Shown here: one piece after another, positions 33,301-44,211 of the stretch | How the letters are laid out: the number at the start of each line of letters is the position of its first letter | Numbering within the stretch: the stretch's first letter is position 1 | From: Dipteronia dyeriana | Taxonomy: Eukaryota; Streptophyta; Magnoliopsida; Sapindales; Sapindaceae | Direction of reading: 5' to 3' | Length of the DNA stretch: 64,000 nucleotides | NCBI GenBank assembly: GCA_032871835.1 | Contig: CM065296.1 | Coordinates: forward strand, 17,314,001 to 17,378,000 | Notes under the pieces: generated by a model | Seen by the model: the letters and a program-made list of their open reading frames with translations, nothing else | What the model was told of the DNA's origin: nothing | The model's database searches: none | Translations under genes and position numbers: made by a program

Positions 33301-33370
33301 CCCGAGATGGTGCGTGGGCATCTCGGGGCAGCAAGTCTTCTGCCCCGAGATGGACACGCGCCATCTCGGG
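33301..33370. repeat. 70-bp near-perfect palindrome in the solo LTR
   Basis: Outer arms CCCGAGATGG/CCATCTCGGG pair perfectly. The inner arms TCTCGGGGCA/TGCCCCGAGA also pair perfectly. The 10-bp segments between them have three mismatches. The loop is about 10 bases, GCAAGTCTTC. By my count 27 of 30 positions in the arms pair. The aligned place in the copia-D LTR (about 13800-13830) lacks it. Confidence 0.92.
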
Positions 33371-34139
33371 AAAGAAGAGCTTTGCTATTTCTTTTTCCCT
33401 TGATATTCCTTCAAGTTTTTCGACCGTTCTCCGGACTCCGAACTCAGAATTTGAATCCGTTTACGGATTACAAAATATATCTCTCTCACAGACATAGACA
33501 TATAAGATAATCAACCCATAAAATAATAATTTGACTCGATATACGAAGACGAAGACAATGTATTCAACATGAGTTGAAAGTGTAGTATCTTTTGACTTAG
33601 AACTTGAAATCAGTAGTATGAGTCACCAAAATGACCGGAACTCAATCAAGAATGATTTAAGACTAAAATCAAGTTCAATATCCATGTTATACAAACATAT
33701 ACACATACAAACACAATTCATACTAGAATGCAAACTACATAGAAATAGTCTCGAATCATGCATTTTCCAAAACATGTTATTTCCATATCAATGCATGAGC
33801 ATTCATCTTCAAGTGTGTAAATGTGTTATACATGGTGCACAACGATGCAGAGACACATATGAATGAATTGTATGTGTGTGCCTATAATGGTACACAATGA
33901 TGCAGGGACACAAATGTATGAATTTTGTGTGTGTGACTAAGCCTTGTAAGAGAAAGATAAGGTCTTAGTATACCTTTGTAGAACCATATTGCATCCTTTC
34001 TCTATGAAGACTTTGAACTTGCTTTGACTTGTTCATTCTTCTTTGAAGCTTGAATCATTATGAATCTAAACAACTAAATCATTACAAGTGAACATCATTT
34101 TGATCTGGAATTAATGCCAACACAATCTAAAACCTAACA

Positions 34140-35223
34140 ATACGTATGTCATTTAGATTATATGTGCCTACACAAATATATTTGATATGTCATACATGCA
34201 TCATAGCCTGATACTTTATGTATTTTTTTTAATGTGATTAAAATGGGTATATACATAAATGGCTATGAATAATGAGATTAGTTTTTTAATGGTTAGAAAA
34301 CTTGGTAATTCTCATTAATACTAATCTAGTTATTAAAGAGTTTAATAAATTAGATTAATAGGGTCATTTATTAGGATTACTTTGATTAATAACCTAATAA
34401 TAAATTATCCGAATAAAGTGTTAGGGTTTTAATAGTTAAAACTTGATAAACACTAACATAATAATCTGACCTTAGTAAATAGTTTACAAAGGCTTAGATT
34501 ATTCACTAATAGATTAGATTTTTAATTGTTAAAAATCATTAATAATTTATTAGTTAATTAGAATTTGTTTCTAATTAGTTAATGCGCTAGATAACTTGAT
34601 TAAAGGTAGTCGTTTAATCCTGTAGAGTCTAGGTACATTAATGGTTAATAGAAAACCCTAATTTAAAACAGTGAGTGGGAGAGGGATATATGACATATAT
34701 ACCACGTGGCCTTCATCATTAGTTCAACACCGTGAGATCCGAGTGGGGCTTCGTGATGACTTTGCTTTCGTCCTCCTTAAGGAGGATTTCCACAAAGGTA
34801 AATACCAAGGTTGACTTCCTAACGCATAGGATTTCTGAGGGTATTTCGGGATTGACCGACCCTAAGGCGGCAATTCTCGAGTTAAGCTCGTGAGATCTGA
34901 AATGGTGGGTTACACTCACGAAGGTTTTGATTAAGTTTGTTAATTAAAAACCTGACTGAATAAACTGTTGTTGAATAATATGGAATAAGAGTTATTCTAG
35001 AATATCATTTGATTGAGAATGTCTCGATCCAACATGCGAAGACTTGACCGACCCTAAGGCGGCACTTTTTTGTGGTATGTTGGATTGTCGTGGTATAGTA
35101 ACTAGTTTTAGGGTAGTTCTAGTTCATTAAACATGTTCATACATCATGTTTAAATTTATGTCAAAGCACTCACACTTGTTTTAAAAAAATGACTGAATGA
35201 ATGTTTTATTTATTTCAGCAATA
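34140..35223 (+). other. copia-B leader, last part, no gene
   Basis: AT-rich, non-coding. The minus-strand ORF at 34719-34919 has no recognised domain. A T-rich run ending TTTCAG just before the gag ATG (35210-35219) looks like a splice acceptor; I do not call an intron on that alone. Confidence 0.5.
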
Positions 35224-35965
35224 ATGTCTTATGTATTACTTCAAATTCTCTTAAACGATAAATTAACTGGTGATAACTATACTAAGTGGAAACTTAACAT
35301 TAATTCAATATTAGTCACCAAAGACCTCAAGTTTGTGCTTACGGAGGAATGTCCTCCAACGTCTGCTGCCAATATCACATGAACTGTTCGTGAGGCATAC
35401 GAGCGATGAGTCTCATCTGATGAGAAGGCCCAAACATATCTATTGGCTTCTAAGACAAACGTGCTTGTTACAAAGTACAAAGCAATGACTTCAGCAATCA
35501 AAATCATTGAGTCATTGCAAGTTATGTTCAGGCAGCCTTTCGAGCAAAAGCGACACGAAGCTGTTCATTCCGCTATGCTCGCTTGCATGAAGGAAGGTAC
35601 GTTAGTTCGGGAACATATCCTGAGCATGATGTCCTACTTCAGTACGACAAAAGTCAATGGCGGGACCATTGATGAACCCAATCAAGTGTGCATCATACTG
35701 ACGACTCTTCTGAAGAGTTTCGATCAGTTTTAGAGTAACTACGAGATGGACAAATTAAGATTCAGTCTCACACAGTTGCTCAATGAGCTCACTACCTTTG
35801 AGTCCTTGACTAAGGACTGCAAGGGCAAAACCAGTGAGGCAAATGTTACCGAACCATCTTCCTTTAATAATAAAAAGAGGAAGAGGTCTACTAGGAAAGC
35901 ATAGGGTAAGCTTAAACCCAATAAAGCCTAAAGCAAGAAGAAGTCCAAGAAAAGTAAATATGATT
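35224..35965 (+). pseudogene. copia-B gag, several stops, zinc knuckle deleted
   Basis: The start MSYVLLQILLNDKLTGDNY at 35224 is preferred over the in-frame Met at 35197, because Gag of this group begins just before LNDKLTGDNYTKWK. Stops follow NIT and near 35408. The open piece at 35443-35733 (96 aa) carries the core, with IIESLQVMFRQPFEQKRHEA and GTLVREHILSMMSYF. After a TAG, basic sequence follows (KKRKRSTRKA) and runs into the protease without a CCHC knuckle, which this family normally has there. Confidence 0.82.
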
Positions 35966-35988
35966 TACTTGTTCTTGAGTCGTGTTTA

Positions 35989-37386
35989 TTGGAAGATGAT
36001 TCTTCATCCTGGATAGTTGATTCGGGGGCCACTAACCATAGTTGTTCTTCTTTACAATGGATTGATTCTTGGACACAACTAGAGGAGCAAGGCTTCTCAA
36101 CACGTGTTGGGTCAGGGGATGTTGTGTCGGCACGAGCAGTAGGCGTAATTAGATTACGTTTTTGTAATAATTATAGATTGTTGGACAATGTATTTTATAT
36201 TCCTGGATTTACACGGAATTTGATTTCGGTTTCTAAGTTGTTACAACAAAAATATTCTGTTTCATTTAATAATAAGTATGTTATTATTGGAAAGAATGGT
36301 CTGAATATTTGTTCAGGAATTAATGAAAACAATTTATGTGTGTTAAGACCGTTAATACATACTACACTGCTCAACATCGAAATGTTTAAGGTTGAAAAAC
36401 CAAAAACTAAACGACATAAAATTTCTCTAGATAATGACATGTATCTGTGGCATCTAAGGCTTGGTCATATCAACCTTGATCGGATAGATAGACTAGTAGA
36501 AAGAGGACCTTTAAGTGAGTTAAAGGTTGACACCTTACCTATCTGCGAATCTTGTCTGGAAGGTAAGATGACTAAAAGACCTTTTACTGGAAAAGAGCTT
36601 AGAGTTAAAGACCCAATAGAGCTTATACATACAGACATCTGCAGACCGATGAATGTTAAAGCTATAGGTGGTTATGAGTATTATGTCACCTTTATAGATG
36701 ACTACTCAAGATACAGATACGTCTACCTAATGCAACGAAAGTCGGAAACATTTGAAATGTTCAATGAATTCCAAGCTGAAGTTGAGAAACAATTAGGTAG
36801 GACTATCAAGTCAGTACGATCGGATCGTGGAGGTGAGTACCTTGACCAAGAGTTTGAAGACTTCATGGTCGAGCATGGGATAGTTTCCTCATTCATGGCT
36901 CCCGGTACACCTCAGCAAAATGGTGTAGCGGAGAAGACAAATAGAACCCTAATAGAAATGGTGAGATCTATGATTAGTTTTTCATCATTACCAAATTCTT
37001 TCTAGGGATATGTGTTACAAACAGCAGCATATATTTTGAATGTGGCGCCATCCAAATCTGTTCCTAAGACTCCCCTAGAGTTATGGAATCGTCGTAAAGC
37101 TAGTTTACGACATTTTTACATATGGGGGTGTCCAACACATGTGCTGAAGAACATAATTGGAAAGCTAAACTCCAAGTTTGTGGTCTGCCTATTTATAGGA
37201 TACTCCAAGGAGACCAGAGGTGGGCACATCTATAGTCCCGAAGATAACAAAGTATTTGTATCGACAAATGCAACTTTTCTTGAGGACAATTATATTAGTG
37301 ACCATATACCTTGTTCTAAGATTGTATTGAATGAGTTGAAGCCTGGTGAGACTAGTGCTTCATCAACAAGAGTTGTTGATCCATAA
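35989..37386 (+). pseudogene. copia-B protease and integrase, one nonsense codon
   Basis: The frame at 35989-37005 (338 aa) begins with the protease motif WIVDSGATNH at about residues 8-17. It continues through FTRNLISVSKLL to the pre-integrase zinc region LWHLRLGHINLDRI and CESCLEGK. The integrase core follows: HTDICRPM (first Asp), VRSDRGGEY (second Asp) and TPQQNGVAEKTNR (Glu). TAG at 37003-37005 replaces the Trp of FWGYVLQTAA. The next frame, 37012-37386 (124 aa), completes integrase with KTPLELWNRRKAS and FIGYSKETRGG. The three catalytic acids are kept, so this part is otherwise well preserved. Confidence 0.88.
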
Positions 37387-38329
37387 ACATCTAAGAGTTA
37401 GATGGTTCCTAATCAGGATACACTACCACTTAGACGTAGCAAGAGGGTTGTAAGACAACCTTAATGCTATTTAGGTACAGTTGAGGGATAAGGTATTGTC
37501 TCTGCTGATAGTGTGGATGATCCATTGACATTTAAGAATGCAATGGAAGATCCTGATAAAGAGGAATGGCTTAAAGCCATGAATCTCGAGATGGAGTCCA
37601 TGTACTCTAACTCAATCTTAGATCTTGTAGACTTACCGGATGGGGTAAAATCCATAGGGTGTAAGTGGATCTACCAGAAAAAAAAAGGAGTTGATGGGAA
37701 GGTAGAGACCTTCAAAGCAAGGCCAGTGGCCAAGGGTTATGCCTAGAAAGAGAGGGTCGATTATGAAGAGACTTTCTCACCAGTAGTCATGTTTAAGTCT
37801 ATTAAGATTCTCTTATCCATTGCTGCCTATTTCGATTTTAAATTTTGGCAAATGAATGTCAGGACTACATTCTTGAATGGCACTCTTGACGAGAGCATTT
37901 ATATGTTGCAACCAGAGGGATTTGTGTCTCCAGATCAAGAGCAAAAGGTTTGCAAGCTGCAAAGGTCCATCTATGGGCTTAAGCAAGTATCTAGATCTTG
38001 GAACATAAGGTTTGATGATGTGATCAAAACCTACGACTTCGAGCAGATCATCGATGAGCCTTGTGTCTACAAGCGCATCATTGATAATAAAGTAGTTTTC
38101 TTGATCCTATACGTAGATGAAAAATCCTACTCATTGGGAATGATATGGGAGTATTGTCTGATGTAAAAGGCTGAATGGCTAGCCAATTCCAAATGAAAGA
38201 TTTGGGAGAGACAAGTTATGTTCTAGGGATGCAACTTATAAGGGATCGTAAGAACAAACTTATAGCATTGTCTCAAGCATCATTTGTTACAGAAATCCAA
38301 GAAAGGTAATTTACAGGCATGGAGTTCAC
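37387..38329 (+). pseudogene. copia-B reverse transcriptase, catalytic aspartates lost
   Basis: Open pieces are 37513-37746 (77 aa: DPDKEEWLKAMNLEMESM and GCKWIYQKKKG) and 37789-38166 (125 aa). TAG at 37744-37746 replaces Gln in KGYAQKE. The motif that normally reads WQMDVKTAFLNG is WQMNVRTTFLNG, so the first catalytic Asp is Asn. YVDD reads YVDE and is followed at once by a frameshift; the rest (LIGNDMGV-type) is in another frame. 38167-38329 is frameshifted thumb sequence. This RT cannot work. Confidence 0.87.
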
Positions 38330-39066
38330 TTGTCTAAGGAACAGTGTCCTAAGACACCCCAAGAAGTTAAAGATATGAGACTTGTACCTTATGCATCGGC
38401 AGTAGGTAGTCTTATGTATGTTATGTTATACATGAGACCGGACATCTACTATGTAGTGGGAGTAGTTAGGAAATACCAGTTTAACCCAGGATTGGATCAT
38501 TGGGTTGTTGTCAAGACAATTCTCAAGTATCTTTAGAGAACGAGAGACTATATACTAGTGTATTCCATGCAAGATTTAATCCCATTAGGAACACGGATTC
38601 TGATTTTCAGTCAGACAGGGATTCTAGGAAATCCACTTCTGGATCAGTATTCACCCTGGGTGGTGAAGCCATTGTATGGAGAAGAATCAAGCAATCTTAC
38701 ATTACTGACTCCACCTTGGAAGCCGAATATGTAGCCGCTCATGAAGCTGCTAAAGAGGCTGTTTGGCTCCGTAAGTTCTTCAGTGATCTGGAAGTTGTTC
38801 CAGATCTGGATAAGCCCATCACACTTTATTGTGACAACAGTGGTGCTGTGGCTAATTCCAAAGAACCAAGGAACCACAAGAGAGGGAAGCATATAGTGAG
38901 AAAGTATCATCTCATTAGAGAGATAGTGAAGAAAGGAGATGTGATCGTCACCACGATAGCCTCACAAGACAATCATGCTGATCCATTTCTGAAGACCTTA
39001 CAGGTGAAAGTGTTTTTAGGTCACCTAGATGGTCTAAGGTTACGAGACATGCCTCGCATACTTTAG
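38330..39066 (+). pseudogene. copia-B RNase H, frameshifted once
   Basis: 38330-38536 (68 aa) gives VPYASAVGSLMYVMLYMRPD, the usual start of the copia RNase H connection. 38500-39066 (188 aa) gives SDRDSRKSTSGSVFTLGG, then LEAEYVAAHEAAKEAVWLRK (Glu) and LYCDNSGAVANSKEP (Asp). It ends near TLQVKVFLGHLDGLRLRD. TDSDFQSD carries the first acid region. The two frames overlap by a few dozen bases, which marks a single frameshift near 38535. Confidence 0.85.
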
Positions 39067-39067
39067 T

Positions 39068-39080
39068 GCAAGTGGGAGAT
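39068..39080 (+). other. copia-B polypurine tract
   Basis: GCAAGTGGGAGAT ends where the 3' LTR begins, a usual copia plus-strand primer. Confidence 0.8.
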
Positions 39081-39106
39081 TTTTGGGGTTTATGCCCTAA
39101 AGAAGT
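39081..39106 (+). repeat. copia-B 3' LTR, first 26 bp before gypsy-B
   Basis: TTTTGGGGTTTATGCCCTAA corresponds to the 5' LTR start, with TG changed to TT. The last bases, GAAGT, face the gypsy-B LTR. The other side of gypsy-B begins TATTT; the uninterrupted 5' LTR has GATGT at this place, so these are probably decayed copies of a GATGT duplication. Confidence 0.8.
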
Positions 39107-40216
39107 TGTTAATAGCGAAATTTGGCCAGGGGTCAAAGAGAAATTTTTCACTAATAATCAACAATCATAAAGCCCAGAAAGATTGTAAAGCCATCCCTTA
39201 GGAGCAGAGAAGGCCAGCCCGTCTTCAAAACTACCAGAAAACAAGCCAGGTGCGACCTAGGCGAGCTTCCACGAGAGTACTGGAACCCGGGCTTCTCCAA
39301 GCCATCTATCGAGGAACCTCGGCTCTGAGATCGAGCTCCACAACCGTCCCGTGAATGCCAGGGGAAGTCTCCAAGCTCAAGAGACATTTGAATGAAGCCT
39401 GTCAACCTCTCCAGAAGCCCGCTATCCTTGCTGGACATAAAGGAAGAATCATGCCTAAATCTACACTACCCCAGCTACCTCATAGGAAGGTCTACAAGAG
39501 CACCTCAAGTCCCCAAGGGTCAGGGAAAATCCATCTTAAGCTTCTAAGAACAGAGCTGGAGCAGGGATCTACCTCGCACTGCGGCGCAACAGGCAGCTGG
39601 TAGGTAGACCACCATGAAAATTCATGACACGAGTGCACACAGGATCATCTCCATGTAATATTTACATGCACGTCAAGAGTTTGATTCAAAAAAGGGAACA
39701 AACATATCTCAGTCAACGGTATCATTATATCCCGTAACAATTCAAAATTAAATAATGAATCATGTCCAATAAGGAGGGAACGGATTCATGGGACCACGGT
39801 GAAATATTCGTCAACTAAAAACCTACTTGGATGATATAAATATGTGAGGCCAAGCAGGATAGAAAAGGAGGAAAAATATAGAACAACCTACAAGAATAGA
39901 TATACGTACAAAAAATATAGTGGCAGGGGGAAAGCCTAAATTCTGTATTCAGAACACGGCTACCTTCATTTTCACTATTCGACAGGCACCGAGTTGCCAC
40001 CACCCTACACTTTTGAGAGACTGTGAGCACAGAAGAGAGCGATTTGTACTTTAATACAGTATATCAATAATAAAGCTCCCATTTATTGTTCAGCCTCTCG
40101 TCTACCTCTTAAACAGGTCGGAAACTAACGGCACCGACCCCAGCCACCACTTTTGTTGTAGTGGTCTCGAGGGTGTTAACAGGAATTTCTCATCTCGAGC
40201 AAATTTCCCGTCAACA
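39107..40216 (+). repeat. gypsy-B 5' LTR, 1110 bp
   Basis: It starts TGTTAATAGCG and ends CCCGTCAACA, and matches 52392-53498 over its whole length. ORFs inside are not genes. Confidence 0.92.
39835..39842 (+). promoter_or_regulatory. Candidate TATA box of gypsy-B 5' LTR
   Basis: TATAAATA followed by TGTGAGG is kept in both LTRs (also 53118-53125), about 730 bp from the LTR start. A cap site would be expected some 30 bp downstream. Confidence 0.55.
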
Positions 40217-40221
40217 CTTTC

Positions 40222-40239
40222 TGGTGCTGTCTGTGGGAA
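40222..40239 (+). other. gypsy-B primer-binding site
   Basis: TGGTGCTGTCTGTGGGAA lies five bases after the LTR. It is the counterpart of the gypsy-A site, with three changes. Confidence 0.75.
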
Positions 40240-40294
40240 ACCTCTCACACCACCATCTTTTTACATTCAAAACGTTTTTTATTTCATAGTAATC

Positions 40295-42262
40295 ATGAGG
40301 CTCCGCTCCTCGCAAGGGCAGTAGGGCACGTCGGGACAACCTTCTGCTATATCGACACGAAAGGTCCCGAGGAAAGGGAGAAAATCCGGGCTCCATAGCC
40401 AGGTTCCCACGAAGACAGCCACTGTACTGGCTCTGGATCCTCCTCTGGGAAGTCAGTTCGAGCTTGACCAACAAGTGGCGGCCTTTGTAGAAAATGTCTG
40501 CCTTCGATTACTCGCTGAGGGTGTCACTATCCAACAAGCGGGTCTCTGCAATCAAGGAGAGTCAAGCAGGCCTGGGGCTAGGCAACCAGCCTTTGACCGC
40601 CTAGGACCTGCTCATCGGGAATCAACTAGTAACAGAGCGGGGCTCCTGACCTCGATCCGGGATAAGCTAGGGCCCATGCCCCATGTTCCCGAAGCGCTGC
40701 CATGCTACCAACCAAGACAAGTCATATCTGCGGTAGATGTCCTTCCCCGGGGACAGGAAGAGCTTCTCTACCCAACGACTACAATGAGGGAAGCCGGGGA
40801 TAGAGAAGAAGAAAGTCAGCAAAGCCCCCTAGCAAACCCCCTCCGAAGAAGGAACCGGGTAGAGGTCGCCAGTTTATCAGAAGGATCCGATGGTGAGGAA
40901 TCCGAGATCTACTCAAGGAAATGCAAAAGCAAGCGACTAAGGGACCAGTTGGCAGAGCTTCAGAAAGAGGTCCAAATGATGAAGAAGGGGAAGTACAAGG
41001 AGGACAAGAAAGATCCTCTGAGTGAAATGAACGCCCCCTTCACCTAAAGGGTCCGGGAGGCAGAGCTCCTGCCTAAGTTCAAAATGCCAGCTGACAGGTT
41101 CTCTAGGACTGAAGATCCTTTGAGCCACTTAGAGAGCTTCGTTCAACAGATGGAGGTCCAGAACACAACCAAACCAGCTATATGTCGAATGTTCCTCACT
41201 ACCCTCACTGATTATGCTAAAACCTGGTTTAGAAAGTTACATGGTGGAAGCGTGGATTCATTCACCAAGTTATCAACCGATTTCTACTCATAATTCCAGG
41301 GAGTTAAGCCCCGACTGAAGGACCCGATCCATCTACAATACTCGATCCAGGAGAGAGGGGAAACCCTTCGGGCTTATGTCGAGCATTTTTACAAAGAAGT
41401 CATCCAGATAGGGGTCTTCACAGAGAAGGAAACACTCGCTAACCTCCGAAGGAACTTATGGGTGGAAAATCTTTTCCAGTCTTTCGCTAAGAGACCTCCA
41501 GAAACTTACCAGGAAGTCTATGATCGGGCTTTGGAGCAGATTGAGGTGGACGAGCAACTCAAGGTCAAGATGGAACATGACTACATGAGATCCTTAAAGC
41601 AACAAAAGAAGGAAGCTCCCAGACCTGAGCAAGCTCAGAAAAGCCAAAACAAACCCCCTAATAAATCAACATACGGCTTTCCCCTTCCTCAGCCTAGATC
41701 GGAAAGGTATCCAGATAGACGAGCTCCTCCTCAAGCTTTGCCACCTTCTAGGACAGTGGCCCCTATAGCTCGCGATGAGAGAGGGTACGACCATTACACT
41801 CCCTTAAATACATCTCGAGAAATAATCTACCTTACCATTCGGGACAAGGGTTTGTTACAGAAGCCCGCTCCTATGAAAGCCCAGGTCGATAAGAGAAATC
41901 GTTACAAATATTACGAATTTCATGAGGACGTAGGGCACAACACTTCAGAATGCTACAACCTGCGGAACCAGATTAAGGCTTTGATAAGGGGAGAATGCTT
42001 GATAGAGATCTTACAAAAAGTTAGGGAGAACATTCCGACTGGAAGAGAGGTGCAAGCAGACATCCAAGAACATGCTGAGAAGAGGAAGGGAGAGCAGGTG
42101 GACCTGATGCAACAGATTCAGATAATACATACTATCAGCGGGGGTCCCACTCTGGCAGGCACCTCTAACAATTCCAGGAAAAACCATGCCAGGAAGATCT
42201 TTCTTACGGATAAGGGGCTAGATATCTTCAAGGTCCACCAGAGACCGACCAACCCCTCTTAG
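40295..42262 (+). pseudogene. gypsy-B gag, the best-kept gypsy gag in the window
   Basis: The start ATG at 40295 (MRLRSSQGQ) is followed at once by TAG. Long open pieces come next. 40475-41047 (190 aa) has a C-terminal charged helix LRDQLAELQKEVQMMKKGKY. 41084-41293 (69 aa) has DPLSHLESFVQQM and TTLTDYAKTWFRKL of the Gag core. 41462-42262 (266 aa) has RPPETYQEVYDRALEQIEV and ends in a zinc-binding region. That region reads YYEFHEDVGHNTSEC: the first Cys of the CHHC pattern kept in gypsy-Z is Tyr. TAA or TAG codons at 41045-41047, 41291-41293 and 42260-42262 separate the pieces. Confidence 0.87.
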
Positions 42263-42775
42263 CTGCCACAGATCATCTTCACCGAAGTAGATGTCTATAT
42301 CACTGTGCAGCCACACGATGACCCAATGGTCATCACAGTACAAATTGCCAACTTCATGGTGCACCGCGTGCTCGTCGACACAGGTAGCAAGGTCGACGTT
42401 CTGTTCAAAGACACTTTGGAAAAATAAAACATGAAGCAATTGTGCTACAACAGTTGTACTACTCCATTATATGGGTTCACTGGGGACTCCATCACACCCG
42501 TAGGATCATAAATCCTACCAGTGATCATCGGAGCCGTACCTCTCCAGTAAAACATCATGACCGACTTCGTCGTGGTTGATACCCTGTCGGCCTACTATGT
42601 AATATTAGAGAGGCCATTTCTGTCATCCTTAAAAGGGGTCCTCTCTATTTACCACAATGTCCTGAAGTTCCCGGTAGGAGACAAAATGAGGGAAGTTAAG
42701 GGTGATCAGCAAGCAGCTAGGAAATGCTACGCAGTGTAAGCCAACCCAGCAGCTCTAGCTAAACAACTCGCCCAG
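42263..42775 (+). pseudogene. gypsy-B aspartic protease with several stops
   Basis: The frame reads TEVDVYITVQPHDDPMV, then VLVDTGSKVDVLFKD (catalytic DTG near 42377), then a stop within LEK-NMKQL, YGFTGDSITPVGS, a second stop, and ILPVIIGAVPLQ with a third stop (TAA). That third stop is at the same codon as in gypsy-A. The frame then continues as the 60-aa piece 42557-42739 (MTDFVVVDTLSAYYVILERP). It would have processed Gag-Pol. Confidence 0.83.
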
Positions 42776-43724
42776 GTGACGATGATCCAAGGTAGGATAA
42801 CTCTAGCACTAAACCTGGAATATACGGGTTCAACCGATTATCCCGAAGAAGGCCTTGTGGTGCCCGACATGGAAGAACAAATAAAGGAATGGGCCAGCGG
42901 CCATCCAGTCGATAGGTTAGAAGAGATTCCTGTCAGAATAAGCGATCTCTCGAAGGTCGTCAAGATCGGAGCTACCCTTGAGCCAGGAATGAAAGAGGGC
43001 TTGATTAGGCTCCTCACAGAGTTCAACGACATTTTTGCCTGGAGTCATGCGGAGATGCCGGGGATCCTGATGACATTAGCTGCACATCGATTGGCGGTGG
43101 ATCCGACCTTCAAGCTTGCCAAACAAAAAAGACTCCACATCAACACCAAAAGAAATATGGCGGTTCAAGAAGAGGTCGATAAACTAACCCAAGCAGGCTT
43201 CATTCGAGAAGCTCACTACCCTGAGTGGATCGCCAACGTGGTCATGGTCAAAAAGGCAAATGGGAAGTGGCACATGTGCGTGGACTAACCGGGCATGCCA
43301 GAAGGACAGTTTCCCTCGGCTAAAAATTGATCAGCTAGTCGATTCCACCTCCGGGAACAAGTTCCTGAGCTTCATGGATGTGTTTTTTGATAAAAATCAG
43401 ATTATGATGCATCCCGCAGACAAAGAAAAGACCAGTTTCATCACCGCCCAAGGCCTGTACTGCTGCAATGTGATGCCCTTCGGGCTCAAAAACGTTGGAG
43501 CTACTTACCAGCGATTAGTCAACGGTTTGTTCAAGCCCAAAATCAGAAGGTCGATGGAGGTGTACATCGACGACATGATCACTAAATCTTTAGCCTCGGA
43601 AGGCCACCTAGACGACCTTCATAGGACCTTCAGGATCCTAAGGGAAAACCAGATGAGGTTGAACCCTTCCAAATGTGCCTTTAAGGTAACCGCGGGTAAG
43701 TTTCTGGGCTTCATGGTCCATTAG
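42776..43724 (+). pseudogene. gypsy-B reverse transcriptase, one small deletion, YIDD kept
   Basis: 42776-43288 (170 aa) holds the linker and RT N-terminus, with KIGATLEPGMKEGL, GFIREAHYPEWIANVVMV and CVD. A deletion of about 11 bases after CVD removes the YTDL of VDYTDLNRAC and shifts the frame. 43260-43724 (154 aa) continues with KIDQLVDSTSGNKFLSFMD (first catalytic Asp), PFGLKNVGATYQRLVNGLF and YIDDM (paired Asp). It ends with KFLGFMVH at a TAG where the family has Glu. Catalytic acids are present but the polyprotein is not continuous. Confidence 0.87.
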
Positions 43725-44211
43725 AGAGGCATAGAGGCTAAACTAGAAAAAATCATGGCTATCCTGGATCTAGAATCCCCCACATCTCTTAAACAGGTTC
43801 AAGCCTTGACCGGACAGGTAACAACACTCAATAGGTTCATCTCTCGTTCCACCGATAAGTGCCTACCATTCTTTAAATCTATCAAGCAGGGAAAAAACAT
43901 GATGTGGGATCAAGAGAGTGAACAAGTTTTCCGAGCTTTGAAAAGAAACCTAACAAGCCCTCCACTGCTGGTCAAGCCAAATCCTGGAGAAGAGCTCCAA
44001 ATATACTTGGCCATTTCAGAAATCGCTGTGAGCGGAGCCTTGGTCAAGGAATGCGGGGATAGGATCCATCAACCTATCTACTACGTGAGTCACGCTCTAT
44101 ACTCTGTTGGGGAAGCTTGCTTATACCTTGGTGAACTCGGCAAGGAAACTTCGTCCTTACTTCCATGCTCATTCAATAGTAGTGGTGACGGACCAACCCC
44201 TCTGTTAGTTC
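43725..44211 (+). pseudogene. gypsy-B RT-linked RNase H, frameshifted
   Basis: The frame from 43755 (to 44285, 176 aa) gives LKQVQALTGQVTTLNRFISR, FRALKRNLTSPPLLVKP and ISEIAVSGALVKECGD, ending the homologous part at PIYYVSHAL. After SHAL it leaves frame; the following residues do not match the family. The lost part (EKLAYALV and TDQPL regions) can be read in other frames at 44100-44210. Confidence 0.82.

Larger units (their letters stand above)
31518..34139 (-). repeat. Solo LTR of the copia-D family, reverse, flanked by ATACG
   Basis: It runs from TGAAAATAC (the reverse of the copia-D LTR end) to CCTAACA (the reverse of its TGTTAGG start), 2622 bp. Both flanks (31513-31517 and 34140-34144) read ATACG, a 5-bp target duplication. 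No internal sequence is left, so it is a solo LTR formed by recombination between two LTRs. It is longer than the copia-D LTR, partly because of a 70-bp palindrome at 33301-33370. The 48-bp stretch between it and copia-C (31470-31517) is copia-B leader. Confidence 0.92.

Noticed and set aside
34140..35223. Host gene or promoter in the gap between the solo LTR and copia-B gag
   Set aside because: The sequence is continuous with the copia-B leader once the target duplication is removed. No conserved ORF is present.
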